From NCBI GenBank assembly GCA_036824005.1, contig DAITBA010000013.1:62001-126000 (forward strand): DNA of 64,000 nucleotides. Reading direction: 5' to 3'. The DNA comes from DAITBA01 sp036824005 (lineage in GTDB: Bacteria > Pseudomonadota > Gammaproteobacteria > Burkholderiales > Rhodocyclaceae). The notes beneath the pieces are model-generated. The model searched no databases, was not told the DNA's origin, and was given only the letters and a program-made list of their open reading frames with translations. This document shows positions 1 through 7,630 of this stretch, piece by piece; position 1 is the stretch's first letter, and every line of letters begins with the position of its first letter. A program made the translations under genes and the position numbers.

Positions 1-49
1 AAGCAAGCGCCTGCGCGCTGGTGAGGCACCAACAGAGACTGGAGGAGAC

Positions 50-922
50 ATGAAGCTAATCATCAAATTCAACCTCGCATTCCTGTTTATTTTCGGTCTG
101 GGATTGGCCGTCGTCGGCTACATCTCCAATGACCTGCTCCAGCGCAATGCCCGCGACGAGATCGTCCAGAATGCGCGCATCATGATGGAGTCTGCCCTGG
201 CGGCGCGCAGCTATACCAGTACTCAGGTGCGGCCACTGCTGGAAACGCAGATGAAGTACACCTTCCTGCCCCAGTCCGTTCCGGCCTATAGCGCCACCGA
301 GCAGTTCAACGCCCTGCGCAAGACCTACCCCGATTACGCCTACAAGGAAGCCACGCTCAATCCGACCAATCCGCGCGACCGCGCCACGGATTGGGAAGCG
401 GACATCGTCAACCAATTTCGCCTTGGCAGCAGCGCCAAGGAAATCATCGGCACGCGCGACACCCCGACCGGCCCGGCGCTGTACCTGGCGCGGCCGATCG
501 AGATCAAGGATCCGGCCTGTATCTATTGCCACGACACACCCGAAACCGCGCCCAAGACGCTCATCGAGCGTTATGGTCCGGCGAACGGCTTCGGCTGGAA
601 GGTCAATGAAATCGTCGGCGCACAGATCGTCTCCGTGCCAACCACCGTGCCGATCCGCAAGGCCGAGGAGGCGTTCAGGGTGTTCATGATTTCCCTGGCG
701 AGCGTGCTCGGCGTGTTGTTCGTGCTGCTCAATCTGATGCTGATGGCGATGGTCGTGCGTCCGGTTACCCGCTTGGCGAAGCTCGCCGACGAGGTCAGCC
801 TGGGCAAGCTCGACGCCCCGGATTTCGCCGCGAAGGGAAAAGACGAGATCAGCCTGCTCGGCCAGTCGCTCAACCGTATGAAGAAGAGCCTGACCGAGGC
901 GATGCGGCTGCTCGAAACCTAA
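50..922 (+). CDS. DUF3365 heme-binding sensor with HAMP domain
   Basis: This 290-residue membrane sensor has an N-terminal membrane segment (about residues 8-27), an extracytoplasmic DUF3365/Tll0287-like domain, a second membrane segment (about 208-236) and a HAMP domain to the C-terminus. A CIYCH motif at residues 157-161 is a c-type heme attachment site, so the periplasmic domain probably binds heme and senses redox state or a small ligand. Nothing follows the HAMP, so the protein has no output domain of its own. The start is set by a strong GGAGGAG Shine-Dalgarno 5 bases upstream. The next gene, 127 bp downstream on the same strand, is a Ser/Thr kinase, which makes it the natural signalling partner; that pairing is an inference. 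Confidence 0.85.
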   Translation: MKLIIKFNLAFLFIFGLGLAVVGYISNDLLQRNARDEIVQNARIMMESALAARSYTSTQVRPLLETQMKYTFLPQSVPAYSATEQFNALRKTYPDYAYKEATLNPTNPRDRATDWEADIVNQFRLGSSAKEIIGTRDTPTGPALYLARPIEIKDPACIYCHDTPETAPKTLIERYGPANGFGWKVNEIVGAQIVSVPTTVPIRKAEEAFRVFMISLASVLGVLFVLLNLMLMAMVVRPVTRLAKLADEVSLGKLDAPDFAAKGKDEISLLGQSLNRMKKSLTEAMRLLET

Positions 923-1049
923 TGGGCCGACAGAAACCCCTTGAACCGGCACGTCCACGACAAACACTCATGGCACGGCGCCCGCAACCACTCGGTGAGT
1001 GGCTGTGGGTTTGGCGTTTTGTGCAGCTAGCGGGACCCGGTCGCCGCGC

Positions 1050-2447
1050 GTGAACTCCCTCGGCAAATACCAGATCGTCGGCACCCTCGGCAAGGGTGCG
1101 ATGGGCATCGTCTACAAAGGGTTCGACCCCGTGATCGAGCGCCATGTGGCGCTGAAGACGATCCTCAAGGAGCGACTCGCCGAGGGCGACGGCCGGGATC
1201 TGTTGACGCGCTTCAAGGCCGAGGCCCAGGCCGCCGGTCGCTTGGTACACCCCAATATCGTGCAGGTCTATGACTACGGCGAAGATGCCGAAACGGCCTT
1301 CATCGTCATGGAGTACGTGGAGGGGCGCGGGCTGCGGGAATTCCTGCGGGTGCGCCAGTCGATCAGCCTGATCGAGGCGGGCCGGCTCATGGATCAGCTG
1401 CTCGACGCCCTGGCCTACGCCCACGTCCGCGGCGTGGTACATCGCGACATCAAGCCGCCTAACCTGCTGATCACCAACGCCAACCAGCTCAAGGTAACGG
1501 ATTTCGGTATCGCCCGCCTGGGAGACATGCACCTGACGCAGGTCGGCTCGGTCATGGGCACACCGTCGTACATGGCACCGGAGCAGATTGAAGGGTTCGC
1601 GGTGGACGGACGGGCCGACCTGTTTTCGGCCGGGGTCGTGCTCTACGAGTTGCTCACCGGACGCAAACCCTTCGAGGGGGCCACGGAGAGCATCGCCTAC
1701 CAGATCCTGCATACGCCGCATCAGCCGCCGAGCATGCTCAATCCGACGCTGCACGAGCGTTTCGATAACGTCATCGCACGCGCACTGGCGAAACGGCGCG
1801 ATGACCGGTATCCCGATGCCAAGACCTTTGGCCGCGAACTGGTCGAGGCCATCGCGGTGCACGAGGCCAGTGCCCAGGAGCCGACCATCCTGAGCACCAT
1901 CACCGTCGAGGTGGGCAGCGACCGCGGCTCCAGTGCCGGTGGCGGCGGTGCCGGTGGCAGCAGCGCCGGCCGCGAGCCCCAGTCCCAGTCCCGCTCCACG
2001 ACCTGGGACCGCACCGACCTGAAGCCCATCACGGAGATGCTGCTGCGCTCCGTGGGGCCCGTGGCGCACGTGCTGGTGCGCAAGACCGCGGCGTCGACCA
2101 CCGATCCGACGCATTTCGCCGCGAAGCTGGCCGAGCATATCGATAACGAGGCGGACCGCACGCGCTTCCTCGAAAAGGCGCGCACGGTCTTGCCCCAGGT
2201 GCCTTTGGGGACGATGGCGCCGACAACAAAAATCTCCCAGACCATGCCGCCCACCGGCACGCTGGATGCAGCCACCATCGAGAAGGCCGCTGCGAGGCTG
2301 GCGAATCACATCGGTCCGATCGCCAAGGTGCTGGCCAAGAAGGCGGCGGCACAAACGCAACAGCGCACGGAATTCCTGAACTTGTTGTCGGAGCGCATCG
2401 AGTCGCCCGCCGATCGGGCGGGCTTCCTCAAGTACTTCGGCCTTTGA
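1050..2447 (+). CDS. Hanks-type Ser/Thr protein kinase with C-terminal tandem repeat
   Basis: The kinase domain spans about residues 5-275 and shows the Gly-rich loop GKGAMG, the VALK lysine, the catalytic loop HRDIKPPN and DFG, so it should be active. After a Gly/Ser/Ala-rich linker the C-terminus holds two divergent copies of a roughly 55-residue helical unit (core VGPVAHVLVRKTA and IGPIAKVLAKKAA, each ending in a D-R-x-x-FL segment). I do not assign the repeat a function. The start is taken as the GTG at 1050, which gives the usual kinase N-terminus just before GKYQIVGTLG; an upstream GTG at 999 would add 17 unlikely residues. No transmembrane segment is evident, so it is cytoplasmic and probably reads out the DUF3365 sensor upstream. 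Confidence 0.88.
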   Translation: MNSLGKYQIVGTLGKGAMGIVYKGFDPVIERHVALKTILKERLAEGDGRDLLTRFKAEAQAAGRLVHPNIVQVYDYGEDAETAFIVMEYVEGRGLREFLRVRQSISLIEAGRLMDQLLDALAYAHVRGVVHRDIKPPNLLITNANQLKVTDFGIARLGDMHLTQVGSVMGTPSYMAPEQIEGFAVDGRADLFSAGVVLYELLTGRKPFEGATESIAYQILHTPHQPPSMLNPTLHERFDNVIARALAKRRDDRYPDAKTFGRELVEAIAVHEASAQEPTILSTITVEVGSDRGSSAGGGGAGGSSAGREPQSQSRSTTWDRTDLKPITEMLLRSVGPVAHVLVRKTAASTTDPTHFAAKLAEHIDNEADRTRFLEKARTVLPQVPLGTMAPTTKISQTMPPTGTLDAATIEKAAARLANHIGPIAKVLAKKAAAQTQQRTEFLNLLSERIESPADRAGFLKYFGL

Positions 2448-2494
2448 GGCCGGTGCGCGCGGCGCGCCCGCACGTGACCGTTTCCGGGAAACGC

Positions 2495-4120
2495 TCAGAT
2501 GCTCTCCGGCACCATCTTGATCGCTCCGCACGGGCACTCGGCGACGCAGATGCCGCAGCCCTTGCAGTAGTCGTAGTTGAACTGAAAGCGCTTGCCCGGC
2601 CCGAGTTTGACGACTGCGTTGTCCGGACATACGCCGTAGCAGTTGTCGCACTCGAAGCAGTTGCCGCACGACAGACAGCGTCGCGCCTCGTAGAGCGCGT
2701 TGTGGTCGTCCAGTCCGCCCTGCACCTCCTCGAACGTCGACTGGCGGCGAATGATGTCCAGCATCGGCCGCATGGTCTTGGGCGCATCGGCGTAGTACCA
2801 GGTGTTCAAGCGCTCGAAAGTGGCCAGTTCGTGTTTGGTCGGCGCGGTGTACTCGCTGCCGCGCAGCCAGGCGTCGATGTGGCGCGCCGCCTTCTTGCCG
2901 TGGCCGATGCCGACCGTGACCGTGCGCTCCGAGGGCACCATGTCGCCGCCGGCGAAAATGCCCGGATGGCCGGTCATCAGGTTCTTGCCCACCTGCACCA
3001 CGCCGTCGCGGATCTCCAGCCCCGGAACGCCATTCAGGAGCGACAGGTCCACATCCTGGCCGAGCGCGAGCACGAGCGCGTCGGCCTCGAGGGTCTCCAG
3101 CTCGCCAGTCGGCTGCGGGAAGCCTTTCTCGTCCAGCTCCATCTTTTCCACGGTGATGGTCGAGTCGCCCGCCTGTTTGATGGTGGACAGCCATTTGATC
3201 ATCACGCCTTCCTGCAGGGCCTCGTGCACCTCCGAATCGTGGGCGGGCATTTTCTCGCGCGTGCGGCGATAGACGACGATGGCCTCCTCGGCGCCCAGCC
3301 GCTTGGCGGTGCGCGCCACATCCATCGCCGTGTTGCCGCCGCCATAGACGACGACCCGGCGGCCGAGCATGGGCTTGTCCTCCCCTTCCATCTCACGCAG
3401 TACCGATACCGCGTCGAGGATCTTCGAGGCGCTGCCGGCCGGAATGTACGTGCGCTTGCCGATGTGGGCACCGACCGCCAGAAACGCTGCGTCGAAGCGC
3501 CCCTCGCTCTTCGTGTAGAGCAGGTCGGCCACTTTGGTGTTGAGCTTGATCTCGACACCCAGGTCCACGATGCGCTTCACTTCGGCGTCCAGAACCTCGC
3601 GCGGCAGCCGGTATTTCGGGATGCCGAAGCGCATCATGCCGCCGGCGTAAGGCCCGGCCTCGAATATCGTCACGGCATGACCCATTCGGCGCAGATGGTA
3701 GGCAGCCGACAGGCCGGAGGGTCCTGCCCCGACGATCATCACCCGCTTGCCGGTTTCCCCCGCCGGCGGGTCGAACGTCCAGCCCTGCTTGATCGCTTCA
3801 TCGCCGAGGAAGCGCTCCACCGAATTAATGCCCACGGCGGCATCGAGTTGGCCTCGGTTGCAGGCGCCCTCGCAGGGGTGATAGCACACCCGGCCCATCA
3901 CGGCGGGCAGCGGGTTATCGCGCGTCAGCGTGCGCCAGGCCTGTTCGTAATCGCCCGATTCCGCATGGAACAGCCAGCCTTGGATATTCTCGCCCGCCGG
4001 ACAGGCGTTGTTGCAGGGCGGCAGGCGGTCCAGATACACCGGCCGCGCCGTACGCCAGGAGCCGGTGCGGTTGGCGAGCGAAGAGCCGGGATCGAGCGTG
4101 ATTGCGAATGGCTTGTCCAT
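2495..4120 (-). CDS. GltD-like FAD/NAD(P) oxidoreductase with C-terminal 2x[4Fe-4S] ferredoxin domain
   Basis: This 541-residue protein has the N-terminal GltD-type Fe-S helical domain (CNNACPAGENIQ, then GRVCYHPCEGACNRG), an FAD Rossmann motif (VGAGPSGLSAAYHLR), a second NAD(P) Rossmann motif (YGGGNTAMDVART) and a C-terminal ferredoxin domain (CGNCFECDNCYGVCP and CKGCGICVAECPCG). It probably passes electrons between the oxoacid oxidoreductase encoded upstream and NAD(P). The separate ferredoxin delta subunit expected for this enzyme class is absent, so the C-terminal domain probably replaces it. The architecture recalls the FAD subunit of NAD-linked phenylglyoxylate dehydrogenase (PadH). The ATG at 4120 is preceded by GGGG and begins at MDKPFA; a 210-bp gap holding a dispersed repeat separates it from the beta-subunit gene. 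Confidence 0.88.
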   Translation of the reverse strand: MDKPFAITLDPGSSLANRTGSWRTARPVYLDRLPPCNNACPAGENIQGWLFHAESGDYEQAWRTLTRDNPLPAVMGRVCYHPCEGACNRGQLDAAVGINSVERFLGDEAIKQGWTFDPPAGETGKRVMIVGAGPSGLSAAYHLRRMGHAVTIFEAGPYAGGMMRFGIPKYRLPREVLDAEVKRIVDLGVEIKLNTKVADLLYTKSEGRFDAAFLAVGAHIGKRTYIPAGSASKILDAVSVLREMEGEDKPMLGRRVVVYGGGNTAMDVARTAKRLGAEEAIVVYRRTREKMPAHDSEVHEALQEGVMIKWLSTIKQAGDSTITVEKMELDEKGFPQPTGELETLEADALVLALGQDVDLSLLNGVPGLEIRDGVVQVGKNLMTGHPGIFAGGDMVPSERTVTVGIGHGKKAARHIDAWLRGSEYTAPTKHELATFERLNTWYYADAPKTMRPMLDIIRRQSTFEEVQGGLDDHNALYEARRCLSCGNCFECDNCYGVCPDNAVVKLGPGKRFQFNYDYCKGCGICVAECPCGAIKMVPESI

Positions 4121-4136
4121 TGGATACCCCAAAAAA

Positions 4137-4236
4137 CCCAACCACAGAGACACAACGTCATCGCGGTTGCACAGAGAAATCCCTCAGGATGTCTCTCTGT
4201 GCGCCGTTCTCGGCATCGCTGCGCCGCCGTGGTTCA
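4137..4236. repeat. Dispersed ACCACAGAG hairpin repeat, copy 1
   Basis: The gap between the beta-subunit gene and the GltD-like gene holds an imperfect inverted repeat. The outer arms are AACCAC (left) and GTGGTT (right), and the centre is GCACAGAGAAATCC-CTCA-GGATGTCTCTCTGTGC (4169-4202). It belongs to the same family as copies near 26090, 39971 and 54552. It is the most diverged copy. Its place in the middle of an operon means it would be transcribed and could fold as an mRNA hairpin. Confidence 0.6.
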
Positions 4237-4330
4237 TTCGTGTTCAAGTAGTCAGTACGGTGGTGTGCCTTGCGCGCCACGTCGCCGATCGGTGCGCAAG
4301 GCGAACCCTGCCTGGTTGTGATTCAATCCT

Positions 4331-5332
4331 TCACTCGCTACTTTCCAACAGGCCGAACTGGCGGATATTGCGGTCGGCGATGGCCTGGAGCCGGGCGATC
4401 ACCTCGTAGCGTGGCTGTTTGCCGAACAGGTGAGCAAAGCGCCGCTGTGGCTTGAGGTACTCCTCCACCGGCAACTGGCGCCTGATCCTGGACACGCTCA
4501 CCACCTCGCCATGCTCCGCCTCGAACACCGGGAAAATGCCGGTGTCCTTGGCCAGGCGGGCGATTTTGATCGTCTCATTCGAGGCAGTGCCCCAGCCGAG
4601 CGGGCACGGCACGAAAATGTGGATGTAGCGTGCGCCGCGGAAACTCATGGCGCGCCTGACCTTGTATTCCAGGTCGCGCAGCTCGGAAACGATGGCCGTG
4701 GCTACGTAGGGAATGCCATGCGCCATGGCAATCCGCGGCACGTTCTTTCCCTGGCCGAAGACGTTGCCCGGCTCAGGGCCGACCGGCATCGTCGTGGCGG
4801 TGCGCGCCGCCGGCGGCGTGGCCGAGGAACGCTGCACGCCGGTGTTCATGTACGCCTCGTTGTCGTAGCAGATATAGAGCACGTCGTCGTTGCGCTCGAA
4901 CATGCCGGACAGACAGCCGAAGCCGATGTCGGTGGTGCCGCCGTCGCCGCCCTGGGCGATCACCCGCACGTCCCCGCGGCCCTTGACTCGCATCGCCGCG
5001 GCGATGCCCGTGGCTACCGCCGCGGTGTTGCCGAACAGCGAGTGAATCCAGGGTATCTGCCAGGAGGTCTCGGGATAGGGAGTCGAGAACACCTCCAGGC
5101 AGCCGGTGGCGTTCGCCGCGATCAACTGGTTGTTCGTGGCATGCATCGCCGCGTCAATGGCGTAGCGCGCGCCGAGCGCCTCGCCGCAGCCCTGGCAGGC
5201 GCGGTGGCCGGAGTTGAGCGAGTTGGTGCGCTCCATGTTCGCCTGCACGCTGCGCTGATCCGCAGCCAGCAGGCGGTTGCCGACGGTGAAGGTGCCGGTC
5301 TGGTAGAACTTGACGGGTTGCTGTTGGTCCAT
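4331..5332 (-). CDS. porB: 2-oxoacid:ferredoxin oxidoreductase, beta (TPP-binding) subunit
   Basis: This 333-residue subunit carries the thiamine-diphosphate domain of the PFOR/VOR/KOR superfamily. The Cys pair in CQGCGEALGAR plus a later Cys (ATGCLEV) match the [4Fe-4S] ligands of PorB, and GGDGGTTDIG followed by NEAYMNTGVQRS is the TPP-Mg binding motif. Length fits free-standing beta subunits. It follows the alpha-subunit gene by 11 bp and the gamma gene before that. The substrate cannot be read with certainty: pyruvate is the default, but 2-oxoisovalerate or phenylglyoxylate enzymes look alike. Cytoplasmic. Confidence 0.88.
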   Translation of the reverse strand: MDQQQPVKFYQTGTFTVGNRLLAADQRSVQANMERTNSLNSGHRACQGCGEALGARYAIDAAMHATNNQLIAANATGCLEVFSTPYPETSWQIPWIHSLFGNTAAVATGIAAAMRVKGRGDVRVIAQGGDGGTTDIGFGCLSGMFERNDDVLYICYDNEAYMNTGVQRSSATPPAARTATTMPVGPEPGNVFGQGKNVPRIAMAHGIPYVATAIVSELRDLEYKVRRAMSFRGARYIHIFVPCPLGWGTASNETIKIARLAKDTGIFPVFEAEHGEVVSVSRIRRQLPVEEYLKPQRRFAHLFGKQPRYEVIARLQAIADRNIRQFGLLESSE

Positions 5333-5343
5333 CGCTGTGCTCC

Positions 5344-6597
5344 TCAGACCATCTTGGCGGCGACCACGCCGATGTCGCGCAGCACGCTCTCGGCGATTGG
5401 GCCCGAGCGCCGTTTCGCTTTCTCGCGTTCGAGCTGCTTGTTGACGATGTTCCAGTCCAGATCGAGGAAGGTGAGTTGGTCGAGCTTGTCGGCCACGGCG
5501 TCGCGCACCAGCCGCTCCAGCGATGCCTTGGTGACGGCGCGCCCGCCCAACCCGGCAACGACGGTAAACACCGGCTGCGGCCGGTTGCGCAGCGCCATCC
5601 GCACATCACGCGACACGATGCCGCCGATGCCGACGGCAAAGCACTTCTCGACGACGACGATGCGCTGCGCATTGGCAAGGGCGGCGCGGATGTCGGGAAT
5701 GGGAAACGGCCGGAAGGAGGAGATGCCGAGCACGCCGATCTTGTGTCCCTCGTCGCGCAACTCGTCCACCGTGTCCTTGATCGTGCCGAGCAGGGAGCCG
5801 AGTGCGACGATCACGGTGTCGGCGTCCTCGATGCGGTAGGGCTTGACCAGGCCGCCGGAGTCGCGACCGAAGATCTGCTTGAACTCCTCCGCGATGTGCG
5901 GGATCAGATCGAGTGCCTGCATCTGCGTGGCATGCGCCAGATAACGCACCTCGGTAAAGGCCTCCGGCCCGACCATGGCGCCGATGGACACGGGTTCGCT
6001 CGGATCGAGCACCTGGCGCGGCTCGTAGCGTGGCAGGAAGGCATCGACCTGCTCCTGGGTGGGCACGTCCACACGCTCATAGGCGTGGGTGAGGATGAAG
6101 CCGTCCATGCAGACCATCACCGGCAGCGACAGCTCCTCGCCGAGCTTGAAGGCCTGGATGTGCAGGTCGAGCGCTTCCTGGTTGTTTTCGGCGAAGAGCT
6201 GGATCCAGCCGGCATCGCGCATCGACATGCTGTCGGTATGGTCGTTCCAGATGTTGATCGGCGCACCGATGGCGCGGTTGGCGACGGTCATCACGATGGG
6301 CAGGCCGAGGCCGGAGGCGTTGTACACCGCCTCGGCCATGTAGAGCAGACCCTGGCTTGCCGTCGCGGTGTAGGCACGGGCACCGGCGGCCGAGGCACCG
6401 ATTGCCACAGACATCGCCGCGAACTCGCTCTCGACGTTGATGAATTCGCAATTGCTCAGCTCGCCGGATTTGACCATCTCGCCGAGCCCCTCGACGATGT
6501 GGGTCTGCGGCGAGATCGGATAGGCGCAGATGACTTCTGGGCGGCACAGGGCGACCGCTTCGGCGACGCCGCGCGAGCCTTCGATCTGCTTATGCAT
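5344..6597 (-). CDS. porA: 2-oxoacid:ferredoxin oxidoreductase, alpha subunit
   Basis: This 417-residue alpha subunit has the pyrimidine-binding motif AYPISPQTHIVEGLG, the conserved Glu in NVESEFAAMS and TATASQGLLYMAE, typical of PorA/VorB/PadG. It forms the active site together with PorB. The start is ATG 6597 (MHKQIEG), because it overlaps the end of the gamma-subunit gene by 8 bases (ATGCATAA), which indicates translational coupling. An upstream frame extension would intrude into the gamma gene and is not protein-like. Substrate uncertain, as for the beta subunit. Confidence 0.88.
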   Translation of the reverse strand: MHKQIEGSRGVAEAVALCRPEVICAYPISPQTHIVEGLGEMVKSGELSNCEFINVESEFAAMSVAIGASAAGARAYTATASQGLLYMAEAVYNASGLGLPIVMTVANRAIGAPINIWNDHTDSMSMRDAGWIQLFAENNQEALDLHIQAFKLGEELSLPVMVCMDGFILTHAYERVDVPTQEQVDAFLPRYEPRQVLDPSEPVSIGAMVGPEAFTEVRYLAHATQMQALDLIPHIAEEFKQIFGRDSGGLVKPYRIEDADTVIVALGSLLGTIKDTVDELRDEGHKIGVLGISSFRPFPIPDIRAALANAQRIVVVEKCFAVGIGGIVSRDVRMALRNRPQPVFTVVAGLGGRAVTKASLERLVRDAVADKLDQLTFLDLDWNIVNKQLEREKAKRRSGPIAESVLRDIGVVAAKMV

Positions 6598-7174
6598 GGG
6601 TGCTCTCCTTCTTCTCTTGCTCGCGCACGTAACCGTAGGCCTCGCGTGCTGCGGCGATGTTCGTATCCGCCAGCCTGCCCGAAAACTTCTGCCGTATAGC
6701 CTCCGCCACTGAATCGATGCCAATCATGCCGCTGATTGCGGCGAAACCGCCGAGCAGCACGGCGTTTGGCACCGGGCGGCCGACGTGCTTGTAGGCAAGT
6801 TCGGTCGCCGGCACAGTAAGCAGGCGTTCGTAGCGAAAGTCTTTCACGAAATCACCTAGGCCCAACTCGTCGAAGCTCTTGTGCGTGTTGATCAGGATGT
6901 AGCCCTCCTTCTTTAAGCCGGAAAAGACGTCCACCTGGTAGAGCAGGGTCGGATCCTGAATGATCAGCGCGTCTGGCTGCATGATCGGTTCGCGCAGTCG
7001 AATCTCCTTGTCGTCCATGCGGCAGAAGGCGACCACCGGCGCGCCGGTGCGCTCCGAACCGAAACTCGGGAACGCCTGGGCGTACTTGCCTTGCTGGAAC
7101 GCGGCAATCGACAGCATCTCGGCTGCCGTCACGACGCCCTGGCCGCCCCGGCCGTGAATGCGAACCTGGAACAT
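6590..7174 (-). CDS. porC: 2-oxoacid:ferredoxin oxidoreductase, gamma subunit
   Basis: This 194-residue gamma subunit begins with the family signature IHGRGGQGVVTAAEML and continues with AQAFPSFGSERTGAPV, the hallmark of the PFOR gamma (CoA-binding) domain. It is the first gene of the minus-strand set gamma-alpha-beta-FAD protein. The ATG at 7174 has an AGGGAGG Shine-Dalgarno 5-7 bases upstream. A separate delta (ferredoxin) gene is missing from the cluster; the ferredoxin domain fused to the downstream GltD-like protein probably fills that role. Confidence 0.88.
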   Translation of the reverse strand: MFQVRIHGRGGQGVVTAAEMLSIAAFQQGKYAQAFPSFGSERTGAPVVAFCRMDDKEIRLREPIMQPDALIIQDPTLLYQVDVFSGLKKEGYILINTHKSFDELGLGDFVKDFRYERLLTVPATELAYKHVGRPVPNAVLLGGFAAISGMIGIDSVAEAIRQKFSGRLADTNIAAAREAYGYVREQEKKESTHA

Positions 7175-7630
7175 CCCTGCCTCCCTTAGGTGAGTGCCAC
7201 GACCGCTGCACGGCGTTGCATTCTATCCTGCTTCGCACCGGCGCCTATCGTGGAAAACCCGAACGCCGCTGTGCCCGGCGCACCCCGGACAGCGGGAACC
7301 TTGGGGCACCACGAAGGGAAACCGCAGTTGACAATTGACGCCTCAGCGTCGGTCTGTTTGCGGCAGAGTGGAAGATTTTAGCGCCATGTCGTCTCACGCG
7401 CATCCATCAGGTCACCGGGTGCCCGCTTTCTTTTTTTTTGCGGCGATTGGTTCTATGCTCTTAGTTGCAGGTAATCGTCAATCATTTCGTAGTTCCGGGA
7501 CAACGCAGATAACTCACTGGGACTGGGGAGGCCGAGAGTGAGACAAACATCGCAGCAATTGCGGGACAAATCCGAGGGTGATCAGTCGCTTTCCAAGACC
7601 GGCGCATCAGAGGGAAAAGGAGGACCGGGC
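7175..7630. promoter_or_regulatory. Divergent control region between por operon and giant PFOR
   Basis: This region separates two divergent oxoacid-oxidoreductase operons. On the minus strand a TAGAAT hexamer (7220-7225, reading TAGAATGCAA) is a plausible -10 for porC, about 40 bp before its start; no good -35 is visible at 17 bp. On the plus strand TTGACA at 7328-7333 has no convincing -10. A nine-T run lies near 7431. An open frame continues upstream of the PFOR start to a GTG at 7538, but the Shine-Dalgarno at 7617-7624 argues that translation starts at 7631. No terminator or riboswitch is recognised. Confidence 0.35.

Noticed and set aside
2448..2494. Bidirectional terminator between two convergent genes
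   Set aside because: A palindrome CGTTTCC-GGGAAACG exists but has almost no loop and no U-tract.
870..3194. Long open frame on the minus strand over the Ser/Thr kinase
   Set aside because: It is antisense to a kinase with complete motifs and its translation is low-complexity Arg/Gly/Ala; long antisense frames are expected at this GC content.
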